Positions 53,487 to 63,324 of a stretch of DNA of 64,000 nt are shown here, one piece after another. This stretch comes from an uncultured Prevotellaceae bacterium (lineage in GTDB: Bacteria > Bacteroidota > Bacteroidia > Bacteroidales > Bacteroidaceae). The first letter of the stretch is position 1. Every line of letters starts with the position of its first letter. The stretch lies in contig CAMIYC010000009.1 of assembly GCA_946402905.1 (NCBI GenBank), positions 1 through 64,000 on the forward strand, written 5' to 3'. The notes under the pieces are model-generated. The model was not told where the DNA came from. It worked only from the letters and a program-made list of their open reading frames with translations, and searched no databases. A program made the translations under genes and the position numbers.

Positions 53487-55676
53487 ATGGCAAATTTAAG
53501 ATTCCAGGTCGTAGAAGAGGCTTTCAAGAAAAAACCACTCGAGGTCATCTCACCCAAAGAGAGGCCCTCTGAATATTTCGGCAAATATGTCTTCACCCGC
53601 GACAAAATGTTCAAATACCTGCCACGGGAAGTCTACCTCAAACTCTCTGATGTCATAGACAACGGCGCGCGGCTCGACCGATCCATCGCCGATGCCGTGG
53701 CCAAAGGCATACGACAGTGGGCGGAGGAAAACGGGGTGACACACTACACCCACTGGTTTCAGCCGCTCACCGAGGGTACAGCCGAAAAGCACGACGCATT
53801 CATCGAGCACGATGGAAAAGGAGGCATGATCGAACAATTCAACGGCAAACTCCTGCTGCAACAGGAGCCCGACGCCTCCTCTTTCCCCAGCGGAGGCATA
53901 CGCAACACGTTCGAGGCCAGGGGATACTCGGCATGGGACCCCACCTCGCCCGTCTTCATCATCGACGACACACTGTGTATCCCCACCGTCTTCATCTCCT
54001 ATACCGGCGAGGCCCTCGACTATAAGGCTCCGCTGCTCAAAGCACTCAGGGCGGTAGGAAAAGCCGCACTCGACGTGTGCCATTATTTTTATCCTGACGT
54101 GAGAAAAGTGTCGTCCAACCTGGGATGGGAACAGGAATATTTCCTCGTCGACGAGGGACTGTACAGCGCACGCCCCGACCTCATGCTCACAGGGCGCACA
54201 CTCATGGGCCACGACTCGGCCAAGAACCAGCAGATGGACGACCACTACTTCGGCACCATCCCCGACCGCGTGCAGGCCTTCATGAAAGACCTTGAGATAC
54301 AGGCTCTCGAACTGTCCATCCCCTGCAAGACACGCCACAACGAGGTGGCACCCAACCAGTTTGAGCTGGCGCCCATCTATGAGGAAACCAACCTGGCCGT
54401 AGACCACAACATGCTGCTCATGTCGCTCATGAAGAGGGTGGCCAGAAAACACGGATTCCGCGTATTGCTCCACGAAAAACCCTTCGCCGGCATCAACGGC
54501 TCGGGCAAACACAACAACTGGAGCCTCTCCACCGACACGGGCATCATACTCCACCGGCCCGGAAAGACTCCCGAGGACAACCTGCGCTTCGTGGTCTTTG
54601 TCGTGGAGACACTCATGGGGGTATACCGCCACAACGGACTGCTCAAAGCCTCGATCATGAGCGCCACCAACGCACACCGCCTCGGAGCCAACGAGGCACC
54701 ACCGGCCATCATCTCCTCGTTTCTCGGCAAGCAGATCAGCGAACTGCTCGAGCATATCGAAAAATCTGACAAGAAAGACCTTTTCACCATGAGCGGCAAG
54801 CAGGGCATGCAGCTGGATATACCACAGATACCCGAACTGCTCATCGACAACACCGACCGCAACCGCACCAGCCCATTCGCATTCACTGGCAACAGGTTTG
54901 AGTTCCGCGCTGTGGGGGCGGAGGCCAACTGTGCCTCAGCCATGATCGCACTCAACACCGCCGTGGCAGAAGCCCTGACAGACTTCAAAAAACGAGTCGA
55001 CGCTCTCATCCGGCAAGGCGAAGACCAGACCAGCGCCATCATCGATGTTGTCAGAGAGGACATCAAGACCTGCAAACCCATCCACTTCGACGGCAACGGA
55101 TACAGCGACGAATGGGTGGAGGAAGCAGAAAAAAGAGGACTCGACGTGGAGAAAAGCTGCCCCGTCATCTTCGACCGCTATCTCGACCCCGACACCATCA
55201 GCATGTTTGAGAGCATGGGGGTGATGAACGCCAAGGAACTGGCAGCACGCAATGAGGTGAAATGGGAGACGTACACCAAAAAGATACAGATCGAAGCCCG
55301 CGTGATGGGCGACCTGAGCATGAACCACATCATACCCATCGCCACGCAATACCAGAGCCAGTTGGCCAAGAATGTGCTCAACATGTATGAAATATTCACC
55401 AAGGAAGAGGCAGCACAGCTCACCGCCCGCAACAAAGGCATCATCAAGGAGATTGCCGAGCGCACACACGCCATAGAGACCGGGGTGGAGGAACTGGTCA
55501 ACTCGCGTAAAATAGCCAACAAAATAGAAAATGTGCGCGCAAGAGCCATCGCCTATCACGACACCGTCGAACCCAAGATGGAGCTCATCAGATACCAGAT
55601 TGACAAACTCGAGCTCATCGTCAGCGACGAATGCTGGACACTGCCCAAATACCGCGAACTGCTCTTTATCAGATAA
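53487..55676 (+). CDS. glnN: Glutamine synthetase type III
   Basis: 729 residues, the GSIII length (GSI is about 450). FGKYVFTRDKMFKYLP near the N-terminus, THWFQPLTEGTAEKHDAF, NEVAPNQFELAPIYEETN and GINGSGKHNNWSLST are the glutamine-synthetase core motifs in GSIII form. It condenses ammonia and glutamate with ATP. GSIII is the usual main enzyme in Bacteroidota. The 18-bp tandem repeats sit 19 bp before the ATG and a terminator 15 bp after the stop. Confidence 0.95.
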   Translation: MANLRFQVVEEAFKKKPLEVISPKERPSEYFGKYVFTRDKMFKYLPREVYLKLSDVIDNGARLDRSIADAVAKGIRQWAEENGVTHYTHWFQPLTEGTAEKHDAFIEHDGKGGMIEQFNGKLLLQQEPDASSFPSGGIRNTFEARGYSAWDPTSPVFIIDDTLCIPTVFISYTGEALDYKAPLLKALRAVGKAALDVCHYFYPDVRKVSSNLGWEQEYFLVDEGLYSARPDLMLTGRTLMGHDSAKNQQMDDHYFGTIPDRVQAFMKDLEIQALELSIPCKTRHNEVAPNQFELAPIYEETNLAVDHNMLLMSLMKRVARKHGFRVLLHEKPFAGINGSGKHNNWSLSTDTGIILHRPGKTPEDNLRFVVFVVETLMGVYRHNGLLKASIMSATNAHRLGANEAPPAIISSFLGKQISELLEHIEKSDKKDLFTMSGKQGMQLDIPQIPELLIDNTDRNRTSPFAFTGNRFEFRAVGAEANCASAMIALNTAVAEALTDFKKRVDALIRQGEDQTSAIIDVVREDIKTCKPIHFDGNGYSDEWVEEAEKRGLDVEKSCPVIFDRYLDPDTISMFESMGVMNAKELAARNEVKWETYTKKIQIEARVMGDLSMNHIIPIATQYQSQLAKNVLNMYEIFTKEEAAQLTARNKGIIKEIAERTHAIETGVEELVNSRKIANKIENVRARAIAYHDTVEPKMELIRYQIDKLELIVSDECWTLPKYRELLFIR

Positions 55677-55690
55677 CCTTTGCACACCAG

Positions 55691-55730
55691 AAATGACACT
55701 TGGAGACAGAAACCTCCAAGTGTCATTTTT
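55691..55730 (+). terminator. Terminator after glnN
   Basis: A 15-bp perfect stem AAATGACACTTGGAG / CTCCAAGTGTCATTT with an 8-nt loop and a T-run. The complementary A-rich left flank could let it act weakly in the other direction. Confidence 0.92.
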
Positions 55731-55856
55731 ACACCAAAAACACCTTTTTTTAGACAATTTCGCCTTTTAACCCCACAAATCTTTATGTTTTGTAGATTTT
55801 TTTGCGCTTTTTAAAAAAAATTCTCACAAAACAGCATGATTATTCAAATAATTTCA

Positions 55857-55864
55857 TATTTTTG
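55857..55864 (+). promoter_or_regulatory. -7 box of the 1508-residue protein gene
   Basis: TATTTTTG followed by CAC; no TTTG at 19 bp. It leaves a leader of about 57 nt. The preceding 55740-55850 is AT-rich and empty. Confidence 0.5.
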
Positions 55865-55927
55865 CACTTTGAAATGTATAAAGTGAGGTTACATCCCCTC
55901 CGTTTTGTCTAATTAATCTCAATTATT

Positions 55928-58900
55928 ATGGGTAAAAAACTTACTTCGTTACTGTTGGGAGCTATCGTCACCCTGGTGTTCGCTCTTCCAGCCCAGGCAC
56001 AGAGGCTGCAGGGCTTGACAAGAGCCGACATGAAGGCAATGATGCTCCAGCAAAAGCAAGCTCCTGGATTTGACAAGCAACAATCCAAGAAAATCGCTGA
56101 CTTGAAAAAACAAAATCCGCGCATCTTCCAAAGAAAGAGCGTAAAGCCCTCTTTCACCAACATGATGCAGACCGCCATCCCCACCATCATGCCACGCATG
56201 AACAATGTGAGGAGCGACGCCAACCGCTTTATCCTCAAAGCCACAGGCACAAGCGCAATAGCCAACTTCGCTTACTATCCGGGCATGGGCGACTACGACC
56301 CCACAATCATCGGACGCTTCTCAATCGGCTCTCCCACTGAGTATTCACCACTCACCAATGCTTCCTATTCATTCAATGCCGGCGCGACCATCCAGGATGG
56401 AGTATACTATGGTGTCAATTTTGACTCCAGCTGGTATTCCTTCTTTGGCATCATATTCGTAGACCTCTATAAATACGATATGGAGACCTGGGAGTATTTA
56501 GGCAGTGAAAGTCTGAGCGGTGAAGGCGACGACTTCAGCTTCGTGGCCGACGAGACCGCAACAGCCGCCGACGGTACCACATACGGCGTATTCTGGACAG
56601 CAGACGCAAGCGGATCAGAACTGTGCGTGGTCGACTATGCCACACTGAGCCGCACTGCCATCGGCGCCATCGAAAACTCATACGTGGCCCTGGGTATCAC
56701 CAAGGATGGACAGCTCTATGGTGTAGCAACTGATGCCAACCTCTACAAGATCGACAAGACCACGGCCCAGGAGACCCTCGTAGGCCCCACGGGCGTTGCC
56801 GTAGCTGACGCAAACGGCTCATACTACTACCAGTGCGGTGAAATCGACCAGACAGACGACACCTTCTACTGGCTCGCCGTGGATGTCAACACAGGTATCA
56901 CCACACTCTACTCCGTAGACCTCAACACCGGTGCCACCACCGCCATCAACGAGGTGGGTGAATACAATATCTTGGGACTCTGCATTGAAGGACCTGCCGC
57001 CAACGACGGCGCTCCCGCCAAGATCACCGACCTGACCACTACATTCGTCAACGGAGGCACCACTGGCACCGTCAACTTCACGGCTCCTACCGAGACCTAT
57101 GCCGGCGGCGAACTGACCGGTGAACTGACCTATACCATCCTCAACGGCGAAGAGACGCTGGCCACAGGCACCACCACACCAGGCGCTGCCGTGTCGGTGG
57201 AAGTGACGCTGCCAGAGGGTATGCAGACCATCACCGCCATCGTGAGCAATGCCGAGGGTGACAGCCCGAAGGCTAAAACCACCTTCTGGGTGGGCTTCGA
57301 CATACCACAGCCTCCCACACAAGTCACTTTCACTCTTGACGGAAATGTGGCCAACGTGTCATGGACTGCTCCGGCAGCCGGTATCCATGAAGGCTTCCTC
57401 GGCGACATCACTTACGACGTATATCGCTTCCAGGGCACCAACAGCACACTCGTGGCTGAAGGCATCAGCGAGACCTCCTTCAGCGAGACGCTCGAAGTAG
57501 GCGAACTGGCTATCTACTCTTATGGCATCGTAGCCAAGAACGACACTATAAAGAGCGAGATGTCATACTCCGAAGGCCAGGCCCTCGGCAACGCACTCAC
57601 CGTGCCCTACTTCGCCGACTTCACCTCGCAGACCACCTTCAACCTCTTCACCGTACTCGACTCCAACCAAGACCTCAACACCTGGGCATGGTCGAGCAGC
57701 TATTATGCCTACTATCACTACGACGGCAACAACACCGGCGACGACTGGCTCATCACACCGCCCATCCAGCTGCAGGCCGGCAAGGTGTATGATGTCACCG
57801 CGGAAATCGCCTCCAACGGCACGACATTCCCCGAACGCTTCGAAATCATGATGGGCAGCCAGGCCACTCCAAGCGAGCTGACCACCACCATCGTCAGCCC
57901 GACAGATGTCAGCATCACCGAGTTCCTGCCTTATGAGGGCAAAGCCACTGTGGCTGAAGACGGCACATACTACTTCGCCATCCACGCCATCAGCGATCCC
58001 GACATGTGGTACCTGAAAGTCAAGTCGCTCTCTATCGAAATGGGACCGGAGCCCACAGCTCCCGCCGCACTCACCGATGTCGCCGTCACTCCCAACCAGG
58101 AGGGTCTCAACGAGGCTACCATCACCTTCACCGCTCCTACGAAGAACATCGCAGGTGACGACCTCACAGAAAACCTCACCAAGGTGGAGATCTACCGCGA
58201 CAATGCCCTCATCGGCACGGTAGAGGATATCGCACCGGGAGCTCAGGCTTCCTATCTTGACAATGCCGAGGACCTCACAGCTGGCGCACACACCTATCAG
58301 CTCTATCCATACAACGCTTCCGGCGTAGGTTTGAAGAGCGAGAAGATCAGCACATTCCTCGGATTCGACATTCCTGCTATCGATGAGATTGCCACCATCG
58401 ACAATTTCCAGAGCGTGACGCTCAGCTGGGATCCCGCAGTAGGCGCCAATGGCGGTATCGTCGATCCTGCCAAGACCTCATACCTCGTATGGGACCTCGT
58501 AGTCACTTCATCCGGACTCGGTTACGGCGAGCAGCTCGACTCTATCTCAGCACAGACCACCTGCGACGTGACTTACGACACCACAGTGGGTGAGCAAGGA
58601 TACAAATACTGGGGCGTGCAGCCTGTCAATGAGACAGGAGAAGGCCAGACTACCGTGGCCGCTGTCATCGTAGGACAGCCCAACGTGCTGCCTCTCGAGG
58701 AGCACTTCCCAGGCAACTTCCAACTGCCCACCTGGTTCTATGGCCGCTCTAATTCGTCGGATGTGGAGCTGGGCATCATGGAAGCCAGCACCGACGGCGA
58801 CGGCAACAGCCTCGGCATTCAGGCCAAAGCAGCCGGATCATGGGCTTGGATTATGCCGGGCAAGACCTCTGTGGCTGGCATCGTCAATCCTGTGATGCTC

Positions 58901-60454
58901 TTCGACGTGGCTGGCAGCACAAGCCTGAGCAAGGTTTATGTAGTCATAGCTACACCCGACGGCACTGAGAAGAAGATAACCGCCGATATCATACCGGGCG
59001 AGGAATTCCAGACCGTGAAGGTCGACCTCAAGGAATTCGCCGACCAGGTATACATCCTCCCGTATATCTATGCTGAGTTTGAAGAGGCTGGCGTCGTCGC
59101 CATCGACAATGTCAACTTCGTCGACTTCATGGAGTACAACCTGGCAGCTGCCGGCATCACTGCTCCTGCAGCCATCTCTGCCGGCACGGAAGCCAACATC
59201 GTGGTGACCGTGAAGAACTGGGGCGAGAATGCCGCCGAGGGCTATGGCCTGAAAGTGAGCGTAGCCGATGAGGTGATTCTCGAAGAGACTGTCAGCGAGC
59301 CACTCGCATCCCTGGAGACCAAGGCCTTCGAGGTGAAGTATCCCACCACGATCTTCACCGAGGCCGGCGACAAGACCATCAAGGCTGAAGTCGTCTACGA
59401 CCTCGACCTCGACCTCGACAACAACGTGACCGACGCCGTGATCACCGTCAACGCATCACCGGCAGCAGGTGTCGAGAACCTCACCGCCGAGGAGTCGCAC
59501 GTCACATGGAGCGCACCAAGCGTACTGACAGAGAACAAGGTCGAGAACTTCGAAAACACGGAGAACTTCCCCACCTTCGAGCTGGGCGGTATCACCGCTG
59601 ACATCCATGAGGGACAGTTCGGTGACTGGAAACTCTACGACGGCGACGGCGCTGACGTCTACGGATGGGAAAGTGCTACCGTAAGCTATGCCAATGCTGG
59701 CGAGCCGGCAGCATGGATGCCATTCGCCCCCATCCAGGCTGGTATGGGTCAGGACAACTATCCTCCGTTCAGCGGCTCACAGATCATGATGGCTCAGTGC
59801 GCAGTGCCCAGTGGAAGCACCATCGTTGCCTCCGACGACTGGATCATCTCACCTGAGTTGCCGGGCATCGCACAGACCATCAGCTTCTATGGCTTGCAGG
59901 CCTCTTCGGTCGATCCCTCCGCTGCATCGTTCTACGGATATGAGTCGTTCGAGATCTGGGTGTCCTCCACCGACAACAACATCGAGAGCTTCCAGAAGAT
60001 TGCCGACGGACAGATCACTTCTGACAGCTGGGAGAAATTCTCATTCGACCTGCCCGAGGGTGCCAAGTACTTCGCCATCCGTCACACTTCAAGCGACGTG
60101 TTCGCACTCTTCATCGACGACGTGGCATACGTCACCGGTGGAGGCGAGATCGCTGGCTATAATGTCTATGTCGACGAAGTGCTCTACAAGTATGTCACCG
60201 ACACCAGCATCGACCTTGACCTCCCGGAGGGCGACCATAAGGTGAGCGTCACCGTGGTCTACACCAACGGCACTGAGTCGGCTCCTGTCAGCATCAGCAC
60301 CACCATCACTGCCATCGAGAGCATCCTTGCCACTGGCAAGCCCGTCGACATCTACACCGTAGACGGTATTCTCGTACGCAGCCAGGCTACTTCCGCAGCA
60401 GGCCTCAAGGCAGGTGTCTACGTGGTCAACGGCAAGAAAGCTGTCGTCAGATAA
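55928..60454 (+). CDS. Large secreted multi-domain protein (adhesin-like, fibronectin-type and MAM-like domains)
   Basis: 1508 residues with a clear signal peptide (cleavage near ALPAQAQ). Residues ~110-350 form a propeller-like region (FAYYPGMGDYDP, YGVATDANLYKIDK). Several fibronectin-III-like segments follow (APAKITDLTTTF, APAALTDVAVTPNQ). Repeated jelly-roll domains of the 'choice-of-anchor J' or cleaved-adhesin type contain DDWLITPPIQL and DDWIISPELPG. A CARDB-like domain lies near 1090-1180. The C-terminus IYTVDGILVRS...GVYVVNGKKAVVR looks like a type IX secretion tail. No catalytic motif was found, so host or matrix adhesion is only an inference. The gene is flanked by terminators on both sides, so it is monocistronic. 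Confidence 0.75.
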   Translation: MGKKLTSLLLGAIVTLVFALPAQAQRLQGLTRADMKAMMLQQKQAPGFDKQQSKKIADLKKQNPRIFQRKSVKPSFTNMMQTAIPTIMPRMNNVRSDANRFILKATGTSAIANFAYYPGMGDYDPTIIGRFSIGSPTEYSPLTNASYSFNAGATIQDGVYYGVNFDSSWYSFFGIIFVDLYKYDMETWEYLGSESLSGEGDDFSFVADETATAADGTTYGVFWTADASGSELCVVDYATLSRTAIGAIENSYVALGITKDGQLYGVATDANLYKIDKTTAQETLVGPTGVAVADANGSYYYQCGEIDQTDDTFYWLAVDVNTGITTLYSVDLNTGATTAINEVGEYNILGLCIEGPAANDGAPAKITDLTTTFVNGGTTGTVNFTAPTETYAGGELTGELTYTILNGEETLATGTTTPGAAVSVEVTLPEGMQTITAIVSNAEGDSPKAKTTFWVGFDIPQPPTQVTFTLDGNVANVSWTAPAAGIHEGFLGDITYDVYRFQGTNSTLVAEGISETSFSETLEVGELAIYSYGIVAKNDTIKSEMSYSEGQALGNALTVPYFADFTSQTTFNLFTVLDSNQDLNTWAWSSSYYAYYHYDGNNTGDDWLITPPIQLQAGKVYDVTAEIASNGTTFPERFEIMMGSQATPSELTTTIVSPTDVSITEFLPYEGKATVAEDGTYYFAIHAISDPDMWYLKVKSLSIEMGPEPTAPAALTDVAVTPNQEGLNEATITFTAPTKNIAGDDLTENLTKVEIYRDNALIGTVEDIAPGAQASYLDNAEDLTAGAHTYQLYPYNASGVGLKSEKISTFLGFDIPAIDEIATIDNFQSVTLSWDPAVGANGGIVDPAKTSYLVWDLVVTSSGLGYGEQLDSISAQTTCDVTYDTTVGEQGYKYWGVQPVNETGEGQTTVAAVIVGQPNVLPLEEHFPGNFQLPTWFYGRSNSSDVELGIMEASTDGDGNSLGIQAKAAGSWAWIMPGKTSVAGIVNPVMLFDVAGSTSLSKVYVVIATPDGTEKKITADIIPGEEFQTVKVDLKEFADQVYILPYIYAEFEEAGVVAIDNVNFVDFMEYNLAAAGITAPAAISAGTEANIVVTVKNWGENAAEGYGLKVSVADEVILEETVSEPLASLETKAFEVKYPTTIFTEAGDKTIKAEVVYDLDLDLDNNVTDAVITVNASPAAGVENLTAEESHVTWSAPSVLTENKVENFENTENFPTFELGGITADIHEGQFGDWKLYDGDGADVYGWESATVSYANAGEPAAWMPFAPIQAGMGQDNYPPFSGSQIMMAQCAVPSGSTIVASDDWIISPELPGIAQTISFYGLQASSVDPSAASFYGYESFEIWVSSTDNNIESFQKIADGQITSDSWEKFSFDLPEGAKYFAIRHTSSDVFALFIDDVAYVTGGGEIAGYNVYVDEVLYKYVTDTSIDLDLPEGDHKVSVTVVYTNGTESAPVSISTTITAIESILATGKPVDIYTVDGILVRSQATSAAGLKAGVYVVNGKKAVVR

Positions 60455-60500
60455 ACTAAGCGACTTCCTGACTTGTGAACAGTAAGTCCTGATACATCAA

Positions 60501-60533
60501 CAGGCGCAACCCGCACGGGCTGCGCCTGTTTTT
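60501..60533 (+). terminator. Terminator after the 1508-residue protein gene
   Basis: CAGGCGCA / TGCGCCTG with an inner CCCG/GGGC extension and a T-run (TTTTT at 60529-60533). The inner stem has one A/C mismatch. Confidence 0.88.
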
Positions 60534-60539
60534 AGGTGT

Positions 60540-60721
60540 GTTCTATTAATTCTGTTTGATATATAGGCATTATTCTGCTTAATCTGTTTCGGTCGCTTTT
60601 TGTTTTTATTCGGTGCATAGTGTCAAGTCTCATCGGTCGTATAGCCCGCTATACTCCCTTTTCAACTTACACTCTGCACTCGACTAAAAAACAAAAATCG
60701 ACTCGACATAATTAATAGAAC
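60540..60721. repeat. 182-bp fold-back element (MITE-like)
   Basis: The ends are a perfect 12-bp inverted repeat, GTTCTATTAATT (60540-60551) and AATTAATAGAAC (60710-60721). Inside, GGTCGCTTTTTGTTTTTATT (60591-60610) and the reverse complement of 60681-60703 match closely, as do the following 25 bases. The centre is GTATAGC-CC-GCTATAC. The whole unit can fold into one long hairpin with a left-arm bulge. No coding frame. It occupies most of the 355-bp gap between the two secreted-protein genes. Confidence 0.7.
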
Positions 60722-60750
60722 CCACCTTTATTGAAAAAACAAGGAAATAC

Positions 60751-60781
60751 TTTGATATTTATCCTTAATTTATTAAATTTG
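60751..60781 (+). promoter_or_regulatory. Promoter of the C10 protease gene
   Basis: TTTG at 60751-60754 and TAAATTTG at 60774-60781 with exactly 19 bp between. Leader of about 24 nt. It lies 30 bp beyond the fold-back element. Confidence 0.75.
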
Positions 60782-60810
60782 CAGAATTATTCATCTATTC
60801 ACTATTTTCC

Positions 60811-63291
60811 ATGCAAAATTTACGTTTACACCTGCTCAGCTTGATTCTATGCCTGTGCACCTGTACATCCGTGATGGCTCTTCCACGGACAAAAGCTCAG
60901 ATGATGAGCGCCGCCACAAAGGCCATCAACGCACAACTGACAAAAAATCACCGCGCACCTAAAAAAGGTGCCGCCGAGGTGCTCAAAGAGACCAGCCAGC
61001 TGTCTGTCATCGGATATCAGGACGGTGGCTTCGCCGTCGTCTCGGCCGACGATGTCATGCCAGAGGTACTGGGAGTATCGTCCAGTCATTATTCTGACGG
61101 ACGTAACAGCAACTTCAACTGGTGGCTCAATGCCATGCAGCAAACCATCGACGTAGCCATACAAAACCAATTGGCACTGGCACCCATCCCACCCGATGAG
61201 ACCTTATACCCCATAGAGGTGGAGCCGATGCTCTCCACATTCTGGGACCAGGACACGCCATACAACGACCTTTGTCCAGACTTCAACAGCCGCACCAAAT
61301 GCCTCACAGGATGTGTGGCAACGGCCCTGGCTCAGGTGCTCAACTACCACCAGCAGCCCGCACACGGGATAGGACAGCGCACCATCAAGTATAAAGACCA
61401 AGAAGTGACGGCCGACTTCGAGAACACCTACTACGACTGGGACAACATGCTCGACGAGTACCACTATGGGCAATACGACGAGCTGCAGGCCCTGGCCGTG
61501 GCCACGCTGATGCGCGACTGCGGCGTGGCTGTCAACATGGAATATGGCGGCCCCGATGAGGGAAGCGGAGCCTACTCCGACGATGCTGCCGACGGCGTGC
61601 GCCAATACTTCGGCATCACCGATGCCACATTCTACGACCGGCAGAAGTATTCGGCCGAGGAGTGGATGAACATGGTCTTCCACGAACTGAGCGAGAACGG
61701 ACCGCTCTATTATGGCGGGGGAGACATGTGGCTGGGCGGCCACGCCTTCGTCCTGCACGGCTACAGGGCAGATGGCATGGTATATGTCAACTGGGGCTGG
61801 AGCGGAGACGACGACGGCTACTACGACATCTCGCTGCTCAACCCTCCAGGATATACCTTCAGCTACGGACAAGACATGATCGGCGGCATCACCAGCGTAA
61901 GAAAAGAGCTCATCGCCGACACGCTGAACGTCAGCCAGGCAGGGCAGCTGGCACAGCTGCTGCCCGACTCACTCATCGGCGAGGTGGGCACCCTGCAGAT
62001 ATGCGGCCCCATCAACGGCTCCGACCTCATGAGACTGCGCGAACTCGCAGGGCGCGACCTATACGACAACAAGACCAAGGGATGCCTGAAAACCCTCGAC
62101 CTGAGCAAGGCACAGATCGTCGAAGGAGGCACATATATGATCGAAAACGGCGTCTCACTCTCTACCACCGCCGATGCACTGCCACGCAAGGCTTTCTACG
62201 GCAGCAAATGGCTCCAGCAGCTCATCCTGCCGGAGGGGCTGAAATCCTTCGGCGACGGGGCCATCGCACTCTGCCCGAGACTGACGGAGGTCTCTCTCAT
62301 ACCGGCCGATGACGCCGACTTCTACTTCGACGGGCAGGTGATCTATACCCACGACACGACAGAGGTCATCGCCGTACTGCCGATAGCCAGCGAAGGACTC
62401 GAGTTTAAAAAGGGCATCACACGCCTGCACGACTTCGCACTCGCAGGGTGCGCAAGGCTCTCGCAGCTCCTGTTACCAGAGAGCGTCAACTTCATCGGGA
62501 AAGAGGCTTTCAACGGATGCGTCAGCCTGGCAAGCCTCAAAATCGCCAGCAAGGAAGTGCCCGAACTGGGCGGAGCCAACGTGTTCACGGGGATGCAAAA
62601 CAGCCGCAACAGCATATACGTGCGCAGCGGTATGAAAAACAAATACCTCTCTGCCGCCCAGTGGAGAGACTTCACCACCGAGTTCATACGCGAATTCGGC
62701 ACCAGCGTGAAGGTGCGCAACGCCGTGCGCTACTACGGCGACGAGAACCCCGAGCTCTACTACACCATGAGCGGCGACAAAGTAGAGGGCACACCCATAC
62801 TCACCTGTGAGGCCACACCGCTGTCGCCCGTGGGCAAATATCCTATCTATATCTCCAAGGGCACCATCGAAGACGACGTGGTCGACTTCTACGACGGATA
62901 TCTCATCGTGCAGAAAGCGCCCCTCACCGTAGGTGCCGTCAACACACAGCGCCATTACGACGAGGAGAACCCGGTGTTCGAGCTCTACTTCGAAGGATTC
63001 AAAAACGACGAGGATGCGTCGGTCTTCACGACACTGCCCGTCGCCACCACCACGGCTGTCCTGGGGTCGCCGGCCGGCGAATATCCCATCACGGTATCTG
63101 GTGGCGAGGCCCCCAACTACAAGCTCTCCTATGTAGAGGGTGTGCTCACCGTCGACGAGCTGAGCGGCATCTCGGAGATGCCTTCAGCACCGCGGCAAGA
63201 CGTCATCTACCATATCAACGGCACACGTGTCGATGCACAGAAGATGCGGAAAGGCATCTACATCGTCAACGGCAAAAAGGTCGTGAAATAA
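60811..63291 (+). CDS. Secreted C10-family cysteine protease (interpain/streptopain-like) with LRR and MBG-like domains
   Basis: 826 residues. Signal peptide (ending near VMA); propeptide about 25-135 with FAVVSADDVMPEVLG; C10 catalytic domain about 136-370, with Cys168 in TGCVATALAQV, His311 in GGHAFVLHGY and VNWGWSG as the tryptophan/asparagine motif. BspA-type leucine-rich repeats follow (RKAFYGSKWLQQLILPEG; GKEAFNGCVSLASL), then two MBG-like beta domains (VRYYGDENPEL; RHYDEENPVFEL), and a tail ending GIYIVNGKKVVK typical of type IX cargo. It resembles interpain A of Prevotella intermedia in its protease part. Such enzymes degrade host proteins. Confidence 0.88.
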   Translation: MQNLRLHLLSLILCLCTCTSVMALPRTKAQMMSAATKAINAQLTKNHRAPKKGAAEVLKETSQLSVIGYQDGGFAVVSADDVMPEVLGVSSSHYSDGRNSNFNWWLNAMQQTIDVAIQNQLALAPIPPDETLYPIEVEPMLSTFWDQDTPYNDLCPDFNSRTKCLTGCVATALAQVLNYHQQPAHGIGQRTIKYKDQEVTADFENTYYDWDNMLDEYHYGQYDELQALAVATLMRDCGVAVNMEYGGPDEGSGAYSDDAADGVRQYFGITDATFYDRQKYSAEEWMNMVFHELSENGPLYYGGGDMWLGGHAFVLHGYRADGMVYVNWGWSGDDDGYYDISLLNPPGYTFSYGQDMIGGITSVRKELIADTLNVSQAGQLAQLLPDSLIGEVGTLQICGPINGSDLMRLRELAGRDLYDNKTKGCLKTLDLSKAQIVEGGTYMIENGVSLSTTADALPRKAFYGSKWLQQLILPEGLKSFGDGAIALCPRLTEVSLIPADDADFYFDGQVIYTHDTTEVIAVLPIASEGLEFKKGITRLHDFALAGCARLSQLLLPESVNFIGKEAFNGCVSLASLKIASKEVPELGGANVFTGMQNSRNSIYVRSGMKNKYLSAAQWRDFTTEFIREFGTSVKVRNAVRYYGDENPELYYTMSGDKVEGTPILTCEATPLSPVGKYPIYISKGTIEDDVVDFYDGYLIVQKAPLTVGAVNTQRHYDEENPVFELYFEGFKNDEDASVFTTLPVATTTAVLGSPAGEYPITVSGGEAPNYKLSYVEGVLTVDELSGISEMPSAPRQDVIYHINGTRVDAQKMRKGIYIVNGKKVVK

Positions 63292-63324
63292 GGTCTTAAC
63301 GACAACGTGCAAAAGAGACAGAAA

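Noticed and set aside
52049..53614. 521-codon open frame on the minus strand over rseP
   Set aside because: It is antisense to a clearly recognisable protease gene, its composition (many His/Glu/Val) is that of a shadow frame, and its N-terminal half reads through the 18-bp tandem repeats as EYSDYSEYSD.
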